From NCBI GenBank assembly GCA_024684065.1, contig JAIKXO010000109.1, positions 21,000 to 84,999 on the forward strand: a stretch of 64,000 nt of DNA, read 5' to 3'. This DNA is from Lachnospiraceae bacterium (lineage in GTDB: Bacteria; Bacillota_A; Clostridia; Lachnospirales; Lachnospiraceae). Shown here in pieces: positions 46,557-55,806 of this stretch (positions are counted from its first letter, which is position 1; each line of letters starts with the position of its first letter). The notes below the pieces were generated by a model, which made no database searches, was not told where the DNA came from, and was given only the letters and a program-made list of their open reading frames with translations. A program made the position numbers and the translations under genes.

Positions 46557-48737
46557 ATGGGCCTGTATACCAATAACTTAAGGAAAAAAGAAGAAAACAA
46601 TATAAAGCTCGAGAAATATGCGGATGATGCTCTGATCTCCAATCGAAGTATGTTCCGTCTTGAGGAAAGCATTGAGGATGTTCAGACCGCGCTGATCTAT
46701 ATGCTTGAGAGGTTCGGTGTTTCCGTTTCGAGGATACCAGCGCAGGATAGCCTGGAATCGCTGTTTGAAACCATGCTCGATCCTCTCGGAATGATGTATG
46801 AGGAGAGAGAATCGGTGGCTGAGATGAGCCGTGACGGATCGGAAAACCTGTTAGCATTCCGGGAGGACGGGAAGGCCGTGGTTCTTATGCCTTCCATCAG
46901 GGGATACCGTTACTACTGTCCGTTTGATTCAAGCGAAGGGCTGGCGACAAAAAGTTATATAGCTTCTCTGCGGCCGGGCTGTTATACCCTGAGCAGGCCT
47001 CTTGAAAAACGCAGTACTCTGCTTCGTACATTCATATACAATGTGCTGCATACCCTGACTGTTTATGATGTAATGAAGCTTGTGATCGCTACGGGACTGG
47101 TGACAGGCCTGGGGTATATCCTGCCTTTAGTAAGCAAATGGATATATAACGTGTACATTAAGGGAAACGGATCCGCCGGAGGATTCCAGCTGGCGATGGT
47201 CACGTTCTTTATGGTAAGTCTTGGCATGAAGGTTCTGTCCATGGTAAAGGGCGTGATGCTGTCCCGGACGAAGATCCGGGTATCCGCCAGGATGCAGGAG
47301 GCCGTGATGGCAAAGGTACTGCATCTGCCGCAGGAGTTTTTCCACTCTACGTCATCCGGAAAGATATCCAGAAGAATAACCAACTGCGGGAGGCTGTCGG
47401 ACATAATCCTGCAGATCATTATGGATGTGCTGCTCGATCTGAGCTTTTCGATCATATACCTGTATCAGATGGAGGGCTTCTCGCCCAGGCTTTTTGTGCC
47501 GGCTGTCATTTTCCTTGTCGCGAAGATAATTGCCGCGGTACTGGGCGCGCTAAGCTATGCATACAATGAGGCCGGCATACTCAGGATCGACATGGAAAAC
47601 AGTGGATTTCTGTATTCCGTGATACGGGGGATACAGAAGATCAAGGGAATGGGAGCAGAAAAGGCTGTTTATTCCAAATGGGCGGATCTGTACAGACAAA
47701 AGCTCCTGCTGACTTATCAGCAGCCGTTTTTCCTTAAATATAATACGGAGATACTTTCGGCAATAAGCATTGCGACAACCATAGGACTGCTGGGGGTCTC
47801 TATGCAAAACGGTGTTACCGATTCGGAATATATGACTTTCGTCGGATCCTACAGCCTGATTATAATCGTGATATCTTCGCTTACGGATATTATGCAGAAT
47901 ATATTCCTCATACAGACACTGTGCGGAAATATCAGGCCGGTATTCGAAGCGGATAATGAGGAGAGCGAAGCCCAGGAATATGTAAGGAGACTGAACGGGG
48001 ACATAAGTGCTGAAAACATCCACTTCTCTTATGATGATGATCCCAGAGGATGTTTAAAGGGCGTTACGATCAACATACGCCGCGGAGAGAGAGTGGCTAT
48101 CGTCGGAGAAAGCGGATGCGGCAAAACAACATTGCTTAAGGTATTGCTGGGTATCGAGATCCCGTCTGAAGGAAAGGTCAGCTATGACGGAAAACCCCTG
48201 AATTCACTGAATCTCCGGTCTCTGCGCAGACGCGTCGGATCGGTGTTTCAGTTCAGCAGGGTATTTCCGGGGACTATTGCGGATAATGTAATGTTTGGTT
48301 CGACCGGAAGCTATGACGAGAATAAGATATGGGAGGCTCTTGACAATGCCGACATAGGAGATTATGTCAGGGAGCTCCCCCTGAAGCTTGATACCGAGAT
48401 ATCCGAATCGGCAAGCAGCGGGATTTCAGGAGGACAGAGGCAGCGGATACTGTTAGCAAGGGCTTTTATGGATAATCCCAGGGTACTGATACTTGACGAG
48501 GCAACATCGGCGCTCGACAATATGACTCAGGCAGCGGTGATGAAAAACATACAGAAGATGAAGGCTACCGTGGTAATGGTAGCCCACAGGCTGTCAACCA
48601 TAGAAAACTTTGACAGGATAATTATGCTCAGGGATGGTGTGATCGTGGAAGAGGGCAATTATGAGGAGCTCATAAAAATGGACGGCAAATTTGCCGGGCT
48701 CGTAAGAAAGCAGCAGCTGAATGAAAAAAGGGGCTGA
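46557..48737 (+). CDS. NHLM-type ABC exporter, second subunit without peptidase
   Basis: 726 residues: an N-terminal region of about 165 residues without membrane segments, typical of the second NHLM exporter, then five to six membrane segments and an ABC ATPase with GESGCGKTTLL, SGISGGQRQRILLARAF and LILDEATSALD. It likely pairs with the upstream exporter as a heterodimer. The 113-base gap between them holds two small hairpins and no clear gene. The HlyD-type adaptor and the NHLP-leader precursor that complete known NHLM systems are not found in this window. Confidence 0.87.
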   Translation: MGLYTNNLRKKEENNIKLEKYADDALISNRSMFRLEESIEDVQTALIYMLERFGVSVSRIPAQDSLESLFETMLDPLGMMYEERESVAEMSRDGSENLLAFREDGKAVVLMPSIRGYRYYCPFDSSEGLATKSYIASLRPGCYTLSRPLEKRSTLLRTFIYNVLHTLTVYDVMKLVIATGLVTGLGYILPLVSKWIYNVYIKGNGSAGGFQLAMVTFFMVSLGMKVLSMVKGVMLSRTKIRVSARMQEAVMAKVLHLPQEFFHSTSSGKISRRITNCGRLSDIILQIIMDVLLDLSFSIIYLYQMEGFSPRLFVPAVIFLVAKIIAAVLGALSYAYNEAGILRIDMENSGFLYSVIRGIQKIKGMGAEKAVYSKWADLYRQKLLLTYQQPFFLKYNTEILSAISIATTIGLLGVSMQNGVTDSEYMTFVGSYSLIIIVISSLTDIMQNIFLIQTLCGNIRPVFEADNEESEAQEYVRRLNGDISAENIHFSYDDDPRGCLKGVTINIRRGERVAIVGESGCGKTTLLKVLLGIEIPSEGKVSYDGKPLNSLNLRSLRRRVGSVFQFSRVFPGTIADNVMFGSTGSYDENKIWEALDNADIGDYVRELPLKLDTEISESASSGISGGQRQRILLARAFMDNPRVLILDEATSALDNMTQAAVMKNIQKMKATVVMVAHRLSTIENFDRIIMLRDGVIVEEGNYEELIKMDGKFAGLVRKQQLNEKRG

Positions 48738-48776
48738 ACGTCGTGAGCTCGTATTAGTCTGTTGGTATTGTGCCGT

Positions 48777-50842
48777 TTATGCCGTTTGCGGCGATTGCGG
48801 TGGCTGCAACGACACCGACAGCGACCTGTTATTCCTGTCCTGCTCCTGCTTAAACTGCTCAAACTGCTCCTGAAATGACCTCATCGTCTTCTCCACCGAA
48901 TCATTATCCAACTGATGAATCGGATTACTCTGCTGTGTCTGAGACAGCCCAACGTTCGTTGTGCCGGTAGCGTCGTTTGTACCGTTAACCCCGTTTGTGC
49001 CGGTAGCGTCGTTTGTGCCGTTAACACCGGTTGCGCCGGGTATGGAAGCCTGGTTCACATTTGCCGTTACTGTCCCGGATGGTCCGCCGGAGACGTTTTC
49101 GAGATTTCCACCGGATTGGTTTAAGTTATCCGTATTCACGTTATCCACATTTGTACCGGTAGCAGTGGCTGCGCCGGGTGTGCCGAAAGCTGCGAATGCG
49201 CCGAAAGCCGCGGTTATGGCGGTTGTGCCGAAAGCCGCGGGTGTGTCGTTACCCTCAATTGCAATTTTAAACACATTCCTCCAATCAATATTCATAAGGG
49301 TATTCTTAAGGATTTCTCCCTGATTCTTAATAGTACCAGTGCCGTCTATACAGAGTGTAACGAGTGTTACTTTTTGTCCTTCGATATCTTTAAAATATAA
49401 CCCCAGTCCATTGCTTGTCATATTAATTTCGACATAATTTTTATTAAAGTAAGATAAGAAATGTGATATATATTCTCTTGAAATGCTATAGGTTATTCCA
49501 TTTATATGAAAGACGAGTGTTTTTACACCATTTTTTTCCAGTGCTTTTAAATTGTCAATAGACAGGGTTACCGTGGTATTGTTGCTGATGGTATAGTGCA
49601 TGGAGCCACCACTGAGGTCACCTGTGTTTCCTGCTGTCTGGTTCTGTTGGCCTTCGGAGCTGTCTTTGCTGTCCGAATTAGAAGCCGGGTCGTGACCGTC
49701 CGAATCGTGACCGTCCGAATCGGAACTGTTCGAGCCGTGACCGTCTGAATCGTGATCGACCGGCAATGTTCCGACACTAACCGAGAGTACCACTCCGCCT
49801 CCTCTTGGTACCTTTATGTAATAATCGCCGGTCTGTTCATCCTTTGAAAGCTCGACATGTCCTTCGTCACCGTATGCACCGAGAAGAGAATAGCCTTCTT
49901 GAAGATCTATCTTAAGAAGAACTATATCACCTTCGTGCGCCCACTGCAGATCTTTGCCCCCGATGCCTGTTGTCTTTTCAAGCGCTTCGCCGTTGAGTTT
50001 AGTTGCAGTTAAGGAGTTGACGCCGGTTTCCGGCGGCGCGACCCTGATGATGTACTGGATCGTTTTTTCGGCGTCCTCGTCCTCGACATACTGTCCGTTT
50101 ACCTTATATCCTGCTAAAACATCGCCATTATTGCCCGCGGGCTGTTCTATCTTCCAGACGGTAAGGGTATCCTTTGGAAGTGGATTATCGCTGTTTTCGT
50201 TTATCAGTACTCCGATATCTCTTCCTGTTAATGTTCCTTCGATCACGACATGGTTTACTCCGCCGGATTCCGATGTCAGCGAAAGACCTGCTTCGGTATT
50301 TGCTCCACCGGCATTCCCTCCGATAAGGATAACGTTTACTCCACCTATTTTAGCCTGCGCATCTATCCCGCCATTATTATCCCTGCTAACGGTTACTGTA
50401 TTGGAACCGCCGTTCTTAGCCTCCGCCGATATCCCTCCTGATACTTCGTTTGCGGTCACCTCGGTCGTACCATTGTGGTCGGCAATCGCCTTAATTGCGA
50501 CGCCATCGGAATCTTCATTTGTCACATTATCTGCAGTAACCGTTACACTTGCACTTACACTTTCGTCCGGAGGAGAACCGGCCTCCACGGTGAGGGCGGC
50601 ATCTTTGTTTCATCACTGCTGGTATCGGCTGTTACATCTCCTACATCGGCTGTTACATCTCCCGCTTCGGAAGATACACTGACCGCTCCGGTCTCATCAT
50701 CTTGATGCACCGGATCCTCATCCGCATAAACCGTCACCGGAAAAGCGACCGTAACCGCGGCGGACGACATAAGCAAAGCAGCGGACAATATTGCCGTCAG
50801 GCATTTAACGGATAATTTATTAAGCATCTGTCTGTTTCTCAT
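48777..50842 (-). pseudogene. Secreted surface protein gene split by a frameshift
   Basis: The 5' part (from 50842) has a signal peptide, CLTAILSAALLMSSAAVTVAF, ending at VYADED, and acidic sequence to about residue 78. Near 50607 the reading frame must shift by one base to continue as DAALTVEAGSPPDESVSAS and 600 more residues to 48777. The long part has beta-rich repeats, a Ser/Asp/His linker, a hydrophobic-strand domain, and 12-residue NGTNDATGTNGV repeats. No LPXTG or membrane anchor. One base is missing in the run around ACAAAGATG: a mutation, a sequencing error or, less likely, programmed shifting. It is convergent with the exporters. Confidence 0.7.
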
Positions 50843-51359
50843 TGTTTCCTCCTGTCCGGTAAAAAAAACTCCATTACACTTATTAGTTGCAGCAGGAGCC
50901 GATTTTACTCACCCCAAATTACAAAAATATTGCACAAAACTTCACTGATTTTTTTGTGAAATTATCCGAATGCTGTTTCTTCCCAAATGTGGCAAAAATT
51001 AAATATACACTGTTAAATATTCCTGAGTTTTCATTTCCTGCAAGATTATATCATAATCCGGTATCACCGGACAATTCATTAACCAAAAAGATATCGAACC
51101 AAAAGATATCGCAATTGAGATTAAGTCCCGACTATGATGATAGTGTTGAAACGGCCGTAAGTTGATCCCTGAAAACTTTAATGCAGGAATGGAGGCTACA
51201 GGTGATATTCCCGACACATGCAAATGGAGCTTCTTTTATTGAAGGAAAAATTGAAGTATGTCAGCTATGACCAATGATTGGAGCAATAGCAACCCCCATT
51301 TGAAATGGCGGTTGCTAACTTTGTTACTATGATCGAGGGCCTCCTGAACCAAAAAAATA

Positions 51360-51392
51360 TAGGACATGGATTCTTTCCATGTCCTATTTTTT
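51360..51392 (+). terminator. Strong hairpin with T-run
   Basis: TAGGACATGGA and TCCATGTCCTA form a perfect 11-bp stem, preceded by A-rich and followed by T-rich sequence, so it works on both strands. The gap 50843-51539 has no convincing gene; a second hairpin lies at 51287-51315 (AGCAACC/GGTTGCT). Confidence 0.8.
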
Positions 51393-51477
51393 AAGAGTGC
51401 GGAGGATGGGGTGAGGCGGAGAAAGAAAAAGGTCCGGTGGACCTTTTTCCCGCCGAACCGACCGACGAGGCATTTAT

Positions 51478-51519
51478 GCCGAGGAGACCTTGAACCATGG
51501 GTTCAAGGAGCTCCTCGGC
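51478..51519. repeat. Long two-part hairpin beside the serine recombinase gene
   Basis: GCCGAGGAG/CTCCTCGGC and inner CTTGAACC/GGTTCAAG pair around ATG, with a small internal loop. It lies just past the recombinase 3' end. A terminator or part of an attachment region. Confidence 0.55.
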
Positions 51520-51539
51520 AATAAGAAAAGAGCCAGGCC

Positions 51540-53132
51540 TTAATGGCCCGACTCTTTTCTTATCCATGCGGATGAGCGCGAAGTGGGCGAACCCTTTTTT
51601 TGCTTTTCGGCCTCAAAGAACAGATAGCCCGCCTCATTATTATCATCGTATTTTCCCGTAATCACGACCCTGTCATCATATAAGTATATCTTATCAACAA
51701 AATAATTCAATACCAAATCCCTGTTTTCGGGGTCATACAGGTCTGCATGCATGAACCTGTCGAAGAACGCTTTTATCGAAACCTCGTCCTTTACCATTCT
51801 TTCCCGTGCCTGCTCGGCTTCTATTGCATCCGTCAGGCCTTTCTTTCGTTCTTCAAGCTTCCGGAGCTCTGAATTGATGCGCTCGCCGCTCGCACCTGCT
51901 ATGACTGCGGCGATAACGTTGTCCAGGGCCTTCTCGGTTATCTTCAGCTCATCCTGAAGGCCGCGCAAATATCCGCTGTCTTCGTATTCCTTTCTATAAT
52001 ATTCAGAGATATCGACGGCCAGGCTCGCAAGATTCTCCGGATCGTTCAAGTAATCTGACAGATGCCGGATGATGAGCTCCTCTATCCAGTCTTTTTTTAC
52101 GGGCTTTTTCCTGCAACCCCTTCCTTTACGCCCTTTATGCTGGTCGTTGCAGGAATAGTAATAATGCTTCGCCCCGGTTTTTGAAGTCCCCGACGTGCCC
52201 TGCATGGGCTCTTCATGGTCCGCTGTCGAACATTCGCCACAGTAAAGCTTGCCTGTAAGCCAGAATCTCGGCCTGTTGTCGTCATCTAAGCCTTTCGCAT
52301 TCTGGGCGCCGAACTTTTTATTATAGCCAAGGCGGTCCTGAGCCTGATTGAACAGCCCGTCGGATATCAGCCTCGGCATCCCGTCGGGGATAACCACGCC
52401 GCTGTGCTCATATTCTCCGATATAGGCCCTGTTCTTAAGGATCCCCCGGATGCTGTTGATCGTGAACTTTTTATTACGGATGGAGCGCCGGCCTTCAGCA
52501 TTTAGTATCCCGCAGATCTCCTGCATGCTCTTTCCGTCTACATAGTAGTTAAATATGCGCTGGATGAGCGGCGCCGTGTCCTTGTCTATGACATATCTCT
52601 TGTTGTGGCGGCCCTCGCCCTCCGTCGCATAGCCGAGGATGCGCTTTCCGAGATAGAGACCCCGCTCGGCATTATACTTCTGCCCCCGCTTCACGTTGAC
52701 AGAAAGCTGCCTTGAATAGTAAGTCGCCATCTTCTCAAGGAAGCCCTCCATAAGCTCATCCTCCGGGGATCCGTCCGGGGTCTTCTCGGCGACGTAATGG
52801 ATCCTGCAGCCGGCATCGCGGATCTTCCTTTTTGCGATCGCCACATCGTAGTTATCGCGTGAGAGCCTGTCCGTCTTCCACAGTATCAGTGCCGCAGGCC
52901 TGAGGTCGCCTATCTCCGACAGCATCTGCTGGAACTTCGGCCTGTCGGCTGTCGTTCCGGATATGGCGGGGTCATCATATTCCCTGATGATCGTGAACCC
53001 ATGGGCTTCGGCGTACTTATGCGCGGCCTCGCGCTGCTGCTCGATGCTGGTATCCTGGCCGGACGAGCTGAACCGATAGTATCCGATGGCTAAATTGTTA
53101 TCATTGAAAGGTACTTGCTTGCGTTTTGGCAT
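51540..53132 (-). CDS. Large serine recombinase of the second accessory region
   Basis: 530 residues. The catalytic domain starts AIGYYRFSSSGQDTS with the nucleophile at about Ser22, then IREYDDPAISGTTADRPKFQQ and ILWKTDRLSRDNYD. Recombinase domain and zinc ribbon follow (YCGECSTADHEE with a later SCNDQHKGRKGRGC), then coiled coil. It is not a close relative of the TnpX-like enzyme at 26 kb. It likely mobilised the region at its promoter side. Downstream lie several strong hairpins. Confidence 0.9.
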   Translation of the reverse strand: MPKRKQVPFNDNNLAIGYYRFSSSGQDTSIEQQREAAHKYAEAHGFTIIREYDDPAISGTTADRPKFQQMLSEIGDLRPAALILWKTDRLSRDNYDVAIAKRKIRDAGCRIHYVAEKTPDGSPEDELMEGFLEKMATYYSRQLSVNVKRGQKYNAERGLYLGKRILGYATEGEGRHNKRYVIDKDTAPLIQRIFNYYVDGKSMQEICGILNAEGRRSIRNKKFTINSIRGILKNRAYIGEYEHSGVVIPDGMPRLISDGLFNQAQDRLGYNKKFGAQNAKGLDDDNRPRFWLTGKLYCGECSTADHEEPMQGTSGTSKTGAKHYYYSCNDQHKGRKGRGCRKKPVKKDWIEELIIRHLSDYLNDPENLASLAVDISEYYRKEYEDSGYLRGLQDELKITEKALDNVIAAVIAGASGERINSELRKLEERKKGLTDAIEAEQARERMVKDEVSIKAFFDRFMHADLYDPENRDLVLNYFVDKIYLYDDRVVITGKYDDNNEAGYLFFEAEKQKKGSPTSRSSAWIRKESGH

Positions 53133-53437
53133 GTTTCAGTTCTCCGCTCCGCTTAAGTATAACACAAAACAGCTTAAAGAGGGGGCTTTATTATTATTCT
53201 TTTGTTAACAAACGGCTTGAAATGATTGACAGCAACTTTAACTAATACGATTCCGCACAGCTGATTATTTCTATTTAACCGGTCATGAATGCCTGATACT
53301 TTACGTTTTAAGGGTGTTAACCCTATATAAGGGCGTTACCATAAACGGTAGGCGGCTAACCCTCTACGCAGGGACTGAGACCCTCCGGTCAGGTAGATGG
53401 CAAATTGTGCCGTTTGGAAGAAAGGAGGGCAACGCTA
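53133..53437 (+). other. Gap with conserved-looking leader of the small toxin gene
   Basis: No gene. Small inverted pairs such as CCCT/AGGG at 53360-53373 and AGGGTGTTAACCCT near 53310 suggest a folded leader in front of the 30-residue ORF. Confidence 0.4.
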
Positions 53438-53530
53438 ATGATGTCAGTTGAATTGTTCATAGGGATTGTTGGGCTTGTCCCGACATCCTTCAGCATAGGA
53501 TACATGATTCGAAGCAGAAAACAGAAGTGA
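53438..53530 (+). CDS. Holin-like small toxin candidate (type I toxin style)
   Basis: 30 residues: MMSVELF start, one hydrophobic membrane stretch (GIVGLVPTSFSIGYMI) and a basic tail RSRKQK. AAAGGAGGGC precedes the double ATG, and a terminator overlaps the stop codon. This layout, MMSV, single membrane span and basic end, matches the putative holin-like toxins common in Clostridia. No antisense RNA promoter was pinned down. Too short for usual ORF calling. Confidence 0.6.
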   Translation: MMSVELFIGIVGLVPTSFSIGYMIRSRKQK

Positions 53531-53557
53531 CCGCCCCAGCCAAGGTTACGGTCACTT
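53525..53557 (+). terminator. Terminator of the small toxin gene
   Basis: AAGTGACCG and CGGTCACTT, 15-base loop, starting within the stop codon. The following gap 53558-53822 shows no gene. Confidence 0.7.
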
Positions 53558-53822
53558 TAGTGATTTAATGAAACCGGGCTAACCGTCTATCGGTAATGCC
53601 TTCATCTGTTTTATACAATACAGTTCCATACTTTTCAATATCTAAATCCATTATGAACGGATATTCAGCGAATCATCATTCCTTATATTTTAAAGATTAA
53701 GCATTACCCCATTCTATTTATCGCCTACTGTATCTCTATGTTGTCAACTCCGTGGCGCAGGATAATGTTGATCAGTTCGTTCCGGCTACAAGACAAAAGA
53801 CCGTCCCTTTGTCTTATTACTT

Positions 53823-54032
53823 CTATTTACTTTTATCATGATAGAGAACATCCTCGACACTGCAGTCCAAGACAAAGCATATGGTGTCTAGTGTTTTAGT
53901 GGTGATAGGCATGCCCTTTTTCATTCTTTGTATCGTATTAGCAGAAAAGCCATACTTAAAAATAAGCTGATATTCCGTTATGCCCTTTTTGTATAGAGTT
54001 TGGTAAAACGGATCGTAAGAAATCACTTGCAA
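53823..54032 (-). CDS. Small XRE-family repressor-like protein
   Basis: 69 residues, a bare Cro/C1-type helix-turn-helix: YKKGITEYQLIFKYGFSANT, then IQRMKKGMPITTKTLDTICF and LDCSVEDVLYH. It is divergent from the promoter at 54068 that carries two near-identical 12-bp direct repeats, its probable operator. GGGAGGTC lies before the ATG on the minus strand. It may control the small acidic gene and zinc-ribbon cluster. Confidence 0.82.
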   Translation of the reverse strand: MQVISYDPFYQTLYKKGITEYQLIFKYGFSANTIQRMKKGMPITTKTLDTICFVLDCSVEDVLYHDKSK

Positions 54033-54067
54033 GACCTCCCAACGGAAAGCATAGCACTATCAACATA

Positions 54068-54096
54068 TTGACTATACTTAATATATTGAGTATAAT
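54068..54096 (+). promoter_or_regulatory. Promoter with direct-repeat operator
   Basis: TTGACT, 17 bases, TATAAT. ATATTGACTATA (54065-54076) and ATATTGAGTATA (54083-54094) repeat 18 bases apart across both boxes. It points to 54224. Confidence 0.7.
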
Positions 54097-54223
54097 TACA
54101 TCTGCTATACACTATTCTGGCAAAATGGAACAAAATGTCCGGTTCGACATAACAAAATGGTTGTTCGTAGCCTTTTTTGCAAAGGAATATTAGACGTTTG
54201 CGAACGAGGAGGAAATTAACTAA

Positions 54224-54391
54224 ATGGACTATGATGTTGATATGCCTGATAGGATTAATAGGCTTAATAGTGATCCAACCGACCCGGGAGGGTATGGCAG
54301 TTCTGACGATGATGATGATGTTAATTCATATACAGAAAAACAGTTTAATGAGGCTACAAAAGCAAGAAATATCAATAAAACCAAGCAATAG
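54224..54391 (+). CDS. Small acidic protein of unknown function
   Basis: 55 residues beginning MDYDVDMPDRINRLN, with GGYGSSDDDDDVNSY in the middle and a basic end. GAGGAGGAAATTAACTA before the ATG is a strong site, and the promoter at 54068 points here. A longer frame overlaps it (54177-54419) but lacks a site and looks unnatural. No family recognised; it may be a small element-borne or secreted effector-like peptide. Confidence 0.6.
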   Translation: MDYDVDMPDRINRLNSDPTDPGGYGSSDDDDDVNSYTEKQFNEATKARNINKTKQ

Positions 54392-54459
54392 CTTTGAGTC
54401 CCTTACAAAAATAGTATAACCTTTATCTTCAAGGAGATACCTATATATGGAGGCGGATA

Positions 54460-55275
54460 ATGGAGTGCCCAAAATGCAATAGTTATATCACCTTTTCGGC
54501 GGAGTTCTGCTCGCAATGTGGCACAAATATTAGAGAGGCATTTTTGGAGAAAGACAGAGCTGCGCGGAAAAACATTGATAATGTTGAAGATATTGAGCCT
54601 GTGGCAGAGAAGCCGAAGCATTCGGCATTTATGAAATTCTTCATCGCAGTTATCGTCCTAGCCGTCGGGATCGTGGGCTTCAAATATTATGTGAAGCATA
54701 CTGTGAGGGAGGAAACCGAAGCAAAACTCCAGATACTGAAGCAGGGCCCGCCGGACGAGGAGCTAAAACAGTATTATGATTATGCACTGTCGCTTTCTGG
54801 TGACCCGCTTCTGAGCGCGGGGATGAGGGCTGCGGTAGATACCGGCGACATACGTGACATATGGACAGCCCTTACTTCATGTATGGTTTACGAGGTCAGG
54901 GACGTAGAAATCCTAGGATTGGATGAATTCAGGGTGAGCATATGGGCAAGGAACGTAAATCTCACAAGCATCGCAAACTCAATCATTGATGACAAGAAGA
55001 CTCAGTATGACGGCCTTTCCTTCTTGGAGAGGCTAGAGCAGGGGGTATCGGATTTATTCAATGCAGGAAAGACGGTCATATATGGGGACACATCCGAGGC
55101 TATAGCCGGAATGATTAGAAATAAAGCGGATGAGATAGACAGAAGCCCTTCATCGGGGGAGCTCATTGCCGGGACATATACTATAACAGTTAGAAAAATC
55201 GATGGGAAGTATGTCGTTATAGAGAACGATGAGTTCATGAATCTCATCCTAAACTGCTTCGGCATTTATTTCTAA
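54460..55275 (+). CDS. Zinc-ribbon membrane protein, family member 1
   Basis: 271 residues. N-terminal ribbon MECPKCNSYITFSAEFCSQC (two CxxC pairs), a charged linker, one membrane span (FMKFFIAVIVLAVGIVGF, about 66-84), then a 185-residue outer domain with no recognised fold. GGAGGCGG precedes the ATG. First of a tandem family; the ribbon lies in the cytoplasm and the divergent domain outside. Confidence 0.8.
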   Translation: MECPKCNSYITFSAEFCSQCGTNIREAFLEKDRAARKNIDNVEDIEPVAEKPKHSAFMKFFIAVIVLAVGIVGFKYYVKHTVREETEAKLQILKQGPPDEELKQYYDYALSLSGDPLLSAGMRAAVDTGDIRDIWTALTSCMVYEVRDVEILGLDEFRVSIWARNVNLTSIANSIIDDKKTQYDGLSFLERLEQGVSDLFNAGKTVIYGDTSEAIAGMIRNKADEIDRSPSSGELIAGTYTITVRKIDGKYVVIENDEFMNLILNCFGIYF

Positions 55276-55350
55276 GGGCTTAAGGGAAGCTGAACTACGT
55301 TAATATTAAAAATATAATTTTATAACACATTACGATCAGGAGAGAAAGAA

Positions 55351-55785
55351 ATGTCAGCAAAGCTATCAAAGGAAACCATTGACAACAACAGTAAGAAGGC
55401 TGAAGCAGAGGTATCGGAGGCTTTGCTTGAGCTGGGAAGGAGGTATTACGAGGCGCATAAGGATGGCGGCGCATTAGAGTTCCGAGAGGAGGTTGCAAGG
55501 GTCTCGGAGCTTATGGAAGCCCATAGGCTGTGGTCGCAGTACAAGCTGAACCTTGACGGGAAAATGCTCTGTGAAAACTGCGGGGCCGTCATAACGGATG
55601 ATAGCCTGTTCTGCAACAAATGTGGCAGCCAGGTGACGAAGCCCGACTTCTCCGTCCTGGACATAACGGCAGAGGAGCCTGCGCCGGAACTTCCGAAGAA
55701 GCCTGCAGAAAGACTCTGCCCTTCATGCGGGAGAAAGTTGCTCCCCAACGCCAAGTTCTGTGAGAAGTGCGGAACGGCTGTTTGA
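55351..55785 (+). CDS. Double zinc-ribbon soluble protein, family member 2
   Basis: 144 residues. A helical first part (residues 1-65: SKETIDNNSKKAEAEVSEAL) precedes two ribbons: CENCGAVITDDSLFCNKCGS and CPSCGRKLLPNAKFCEKCGT. No membrane span, unlike most neighbours. AGGAGAG precedes the ATG; 21 bases separate it from the next gene. A frameshifted copy of its first ribbon lies at 59796. Confidence 0.8.
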   Translation: MSAKLSKETIDNNSKKAEAEVSEALLELGRRYYEAHKDGGALEFREEVARVSELMEAHRLWSQYKLNLDGKMLCENCGAVITDDSLFCNKCGSQVTKPDFSVLDITAEEPAPELPKKPAERLCPSCGRKLLPNAKFCEKCGTAV

Positions 55786-55806
55786 TTTCATGAAGGGAGG
55801 TTTATC

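Noticed and set aside
41242..50842. Diversity-generating retroelement with template and variable repeats
   Set aside because: No pair of A-variable near-repeats could be seen, and the RT lacks the SQ mark; a dot-plot restricted to A mismatches would decide.
54177..54419. 80-residue Met/Leu-rich frame
   Set aside because: No ribosome site; the overlapping frame at 54224 has a strong one and a more natural composition.
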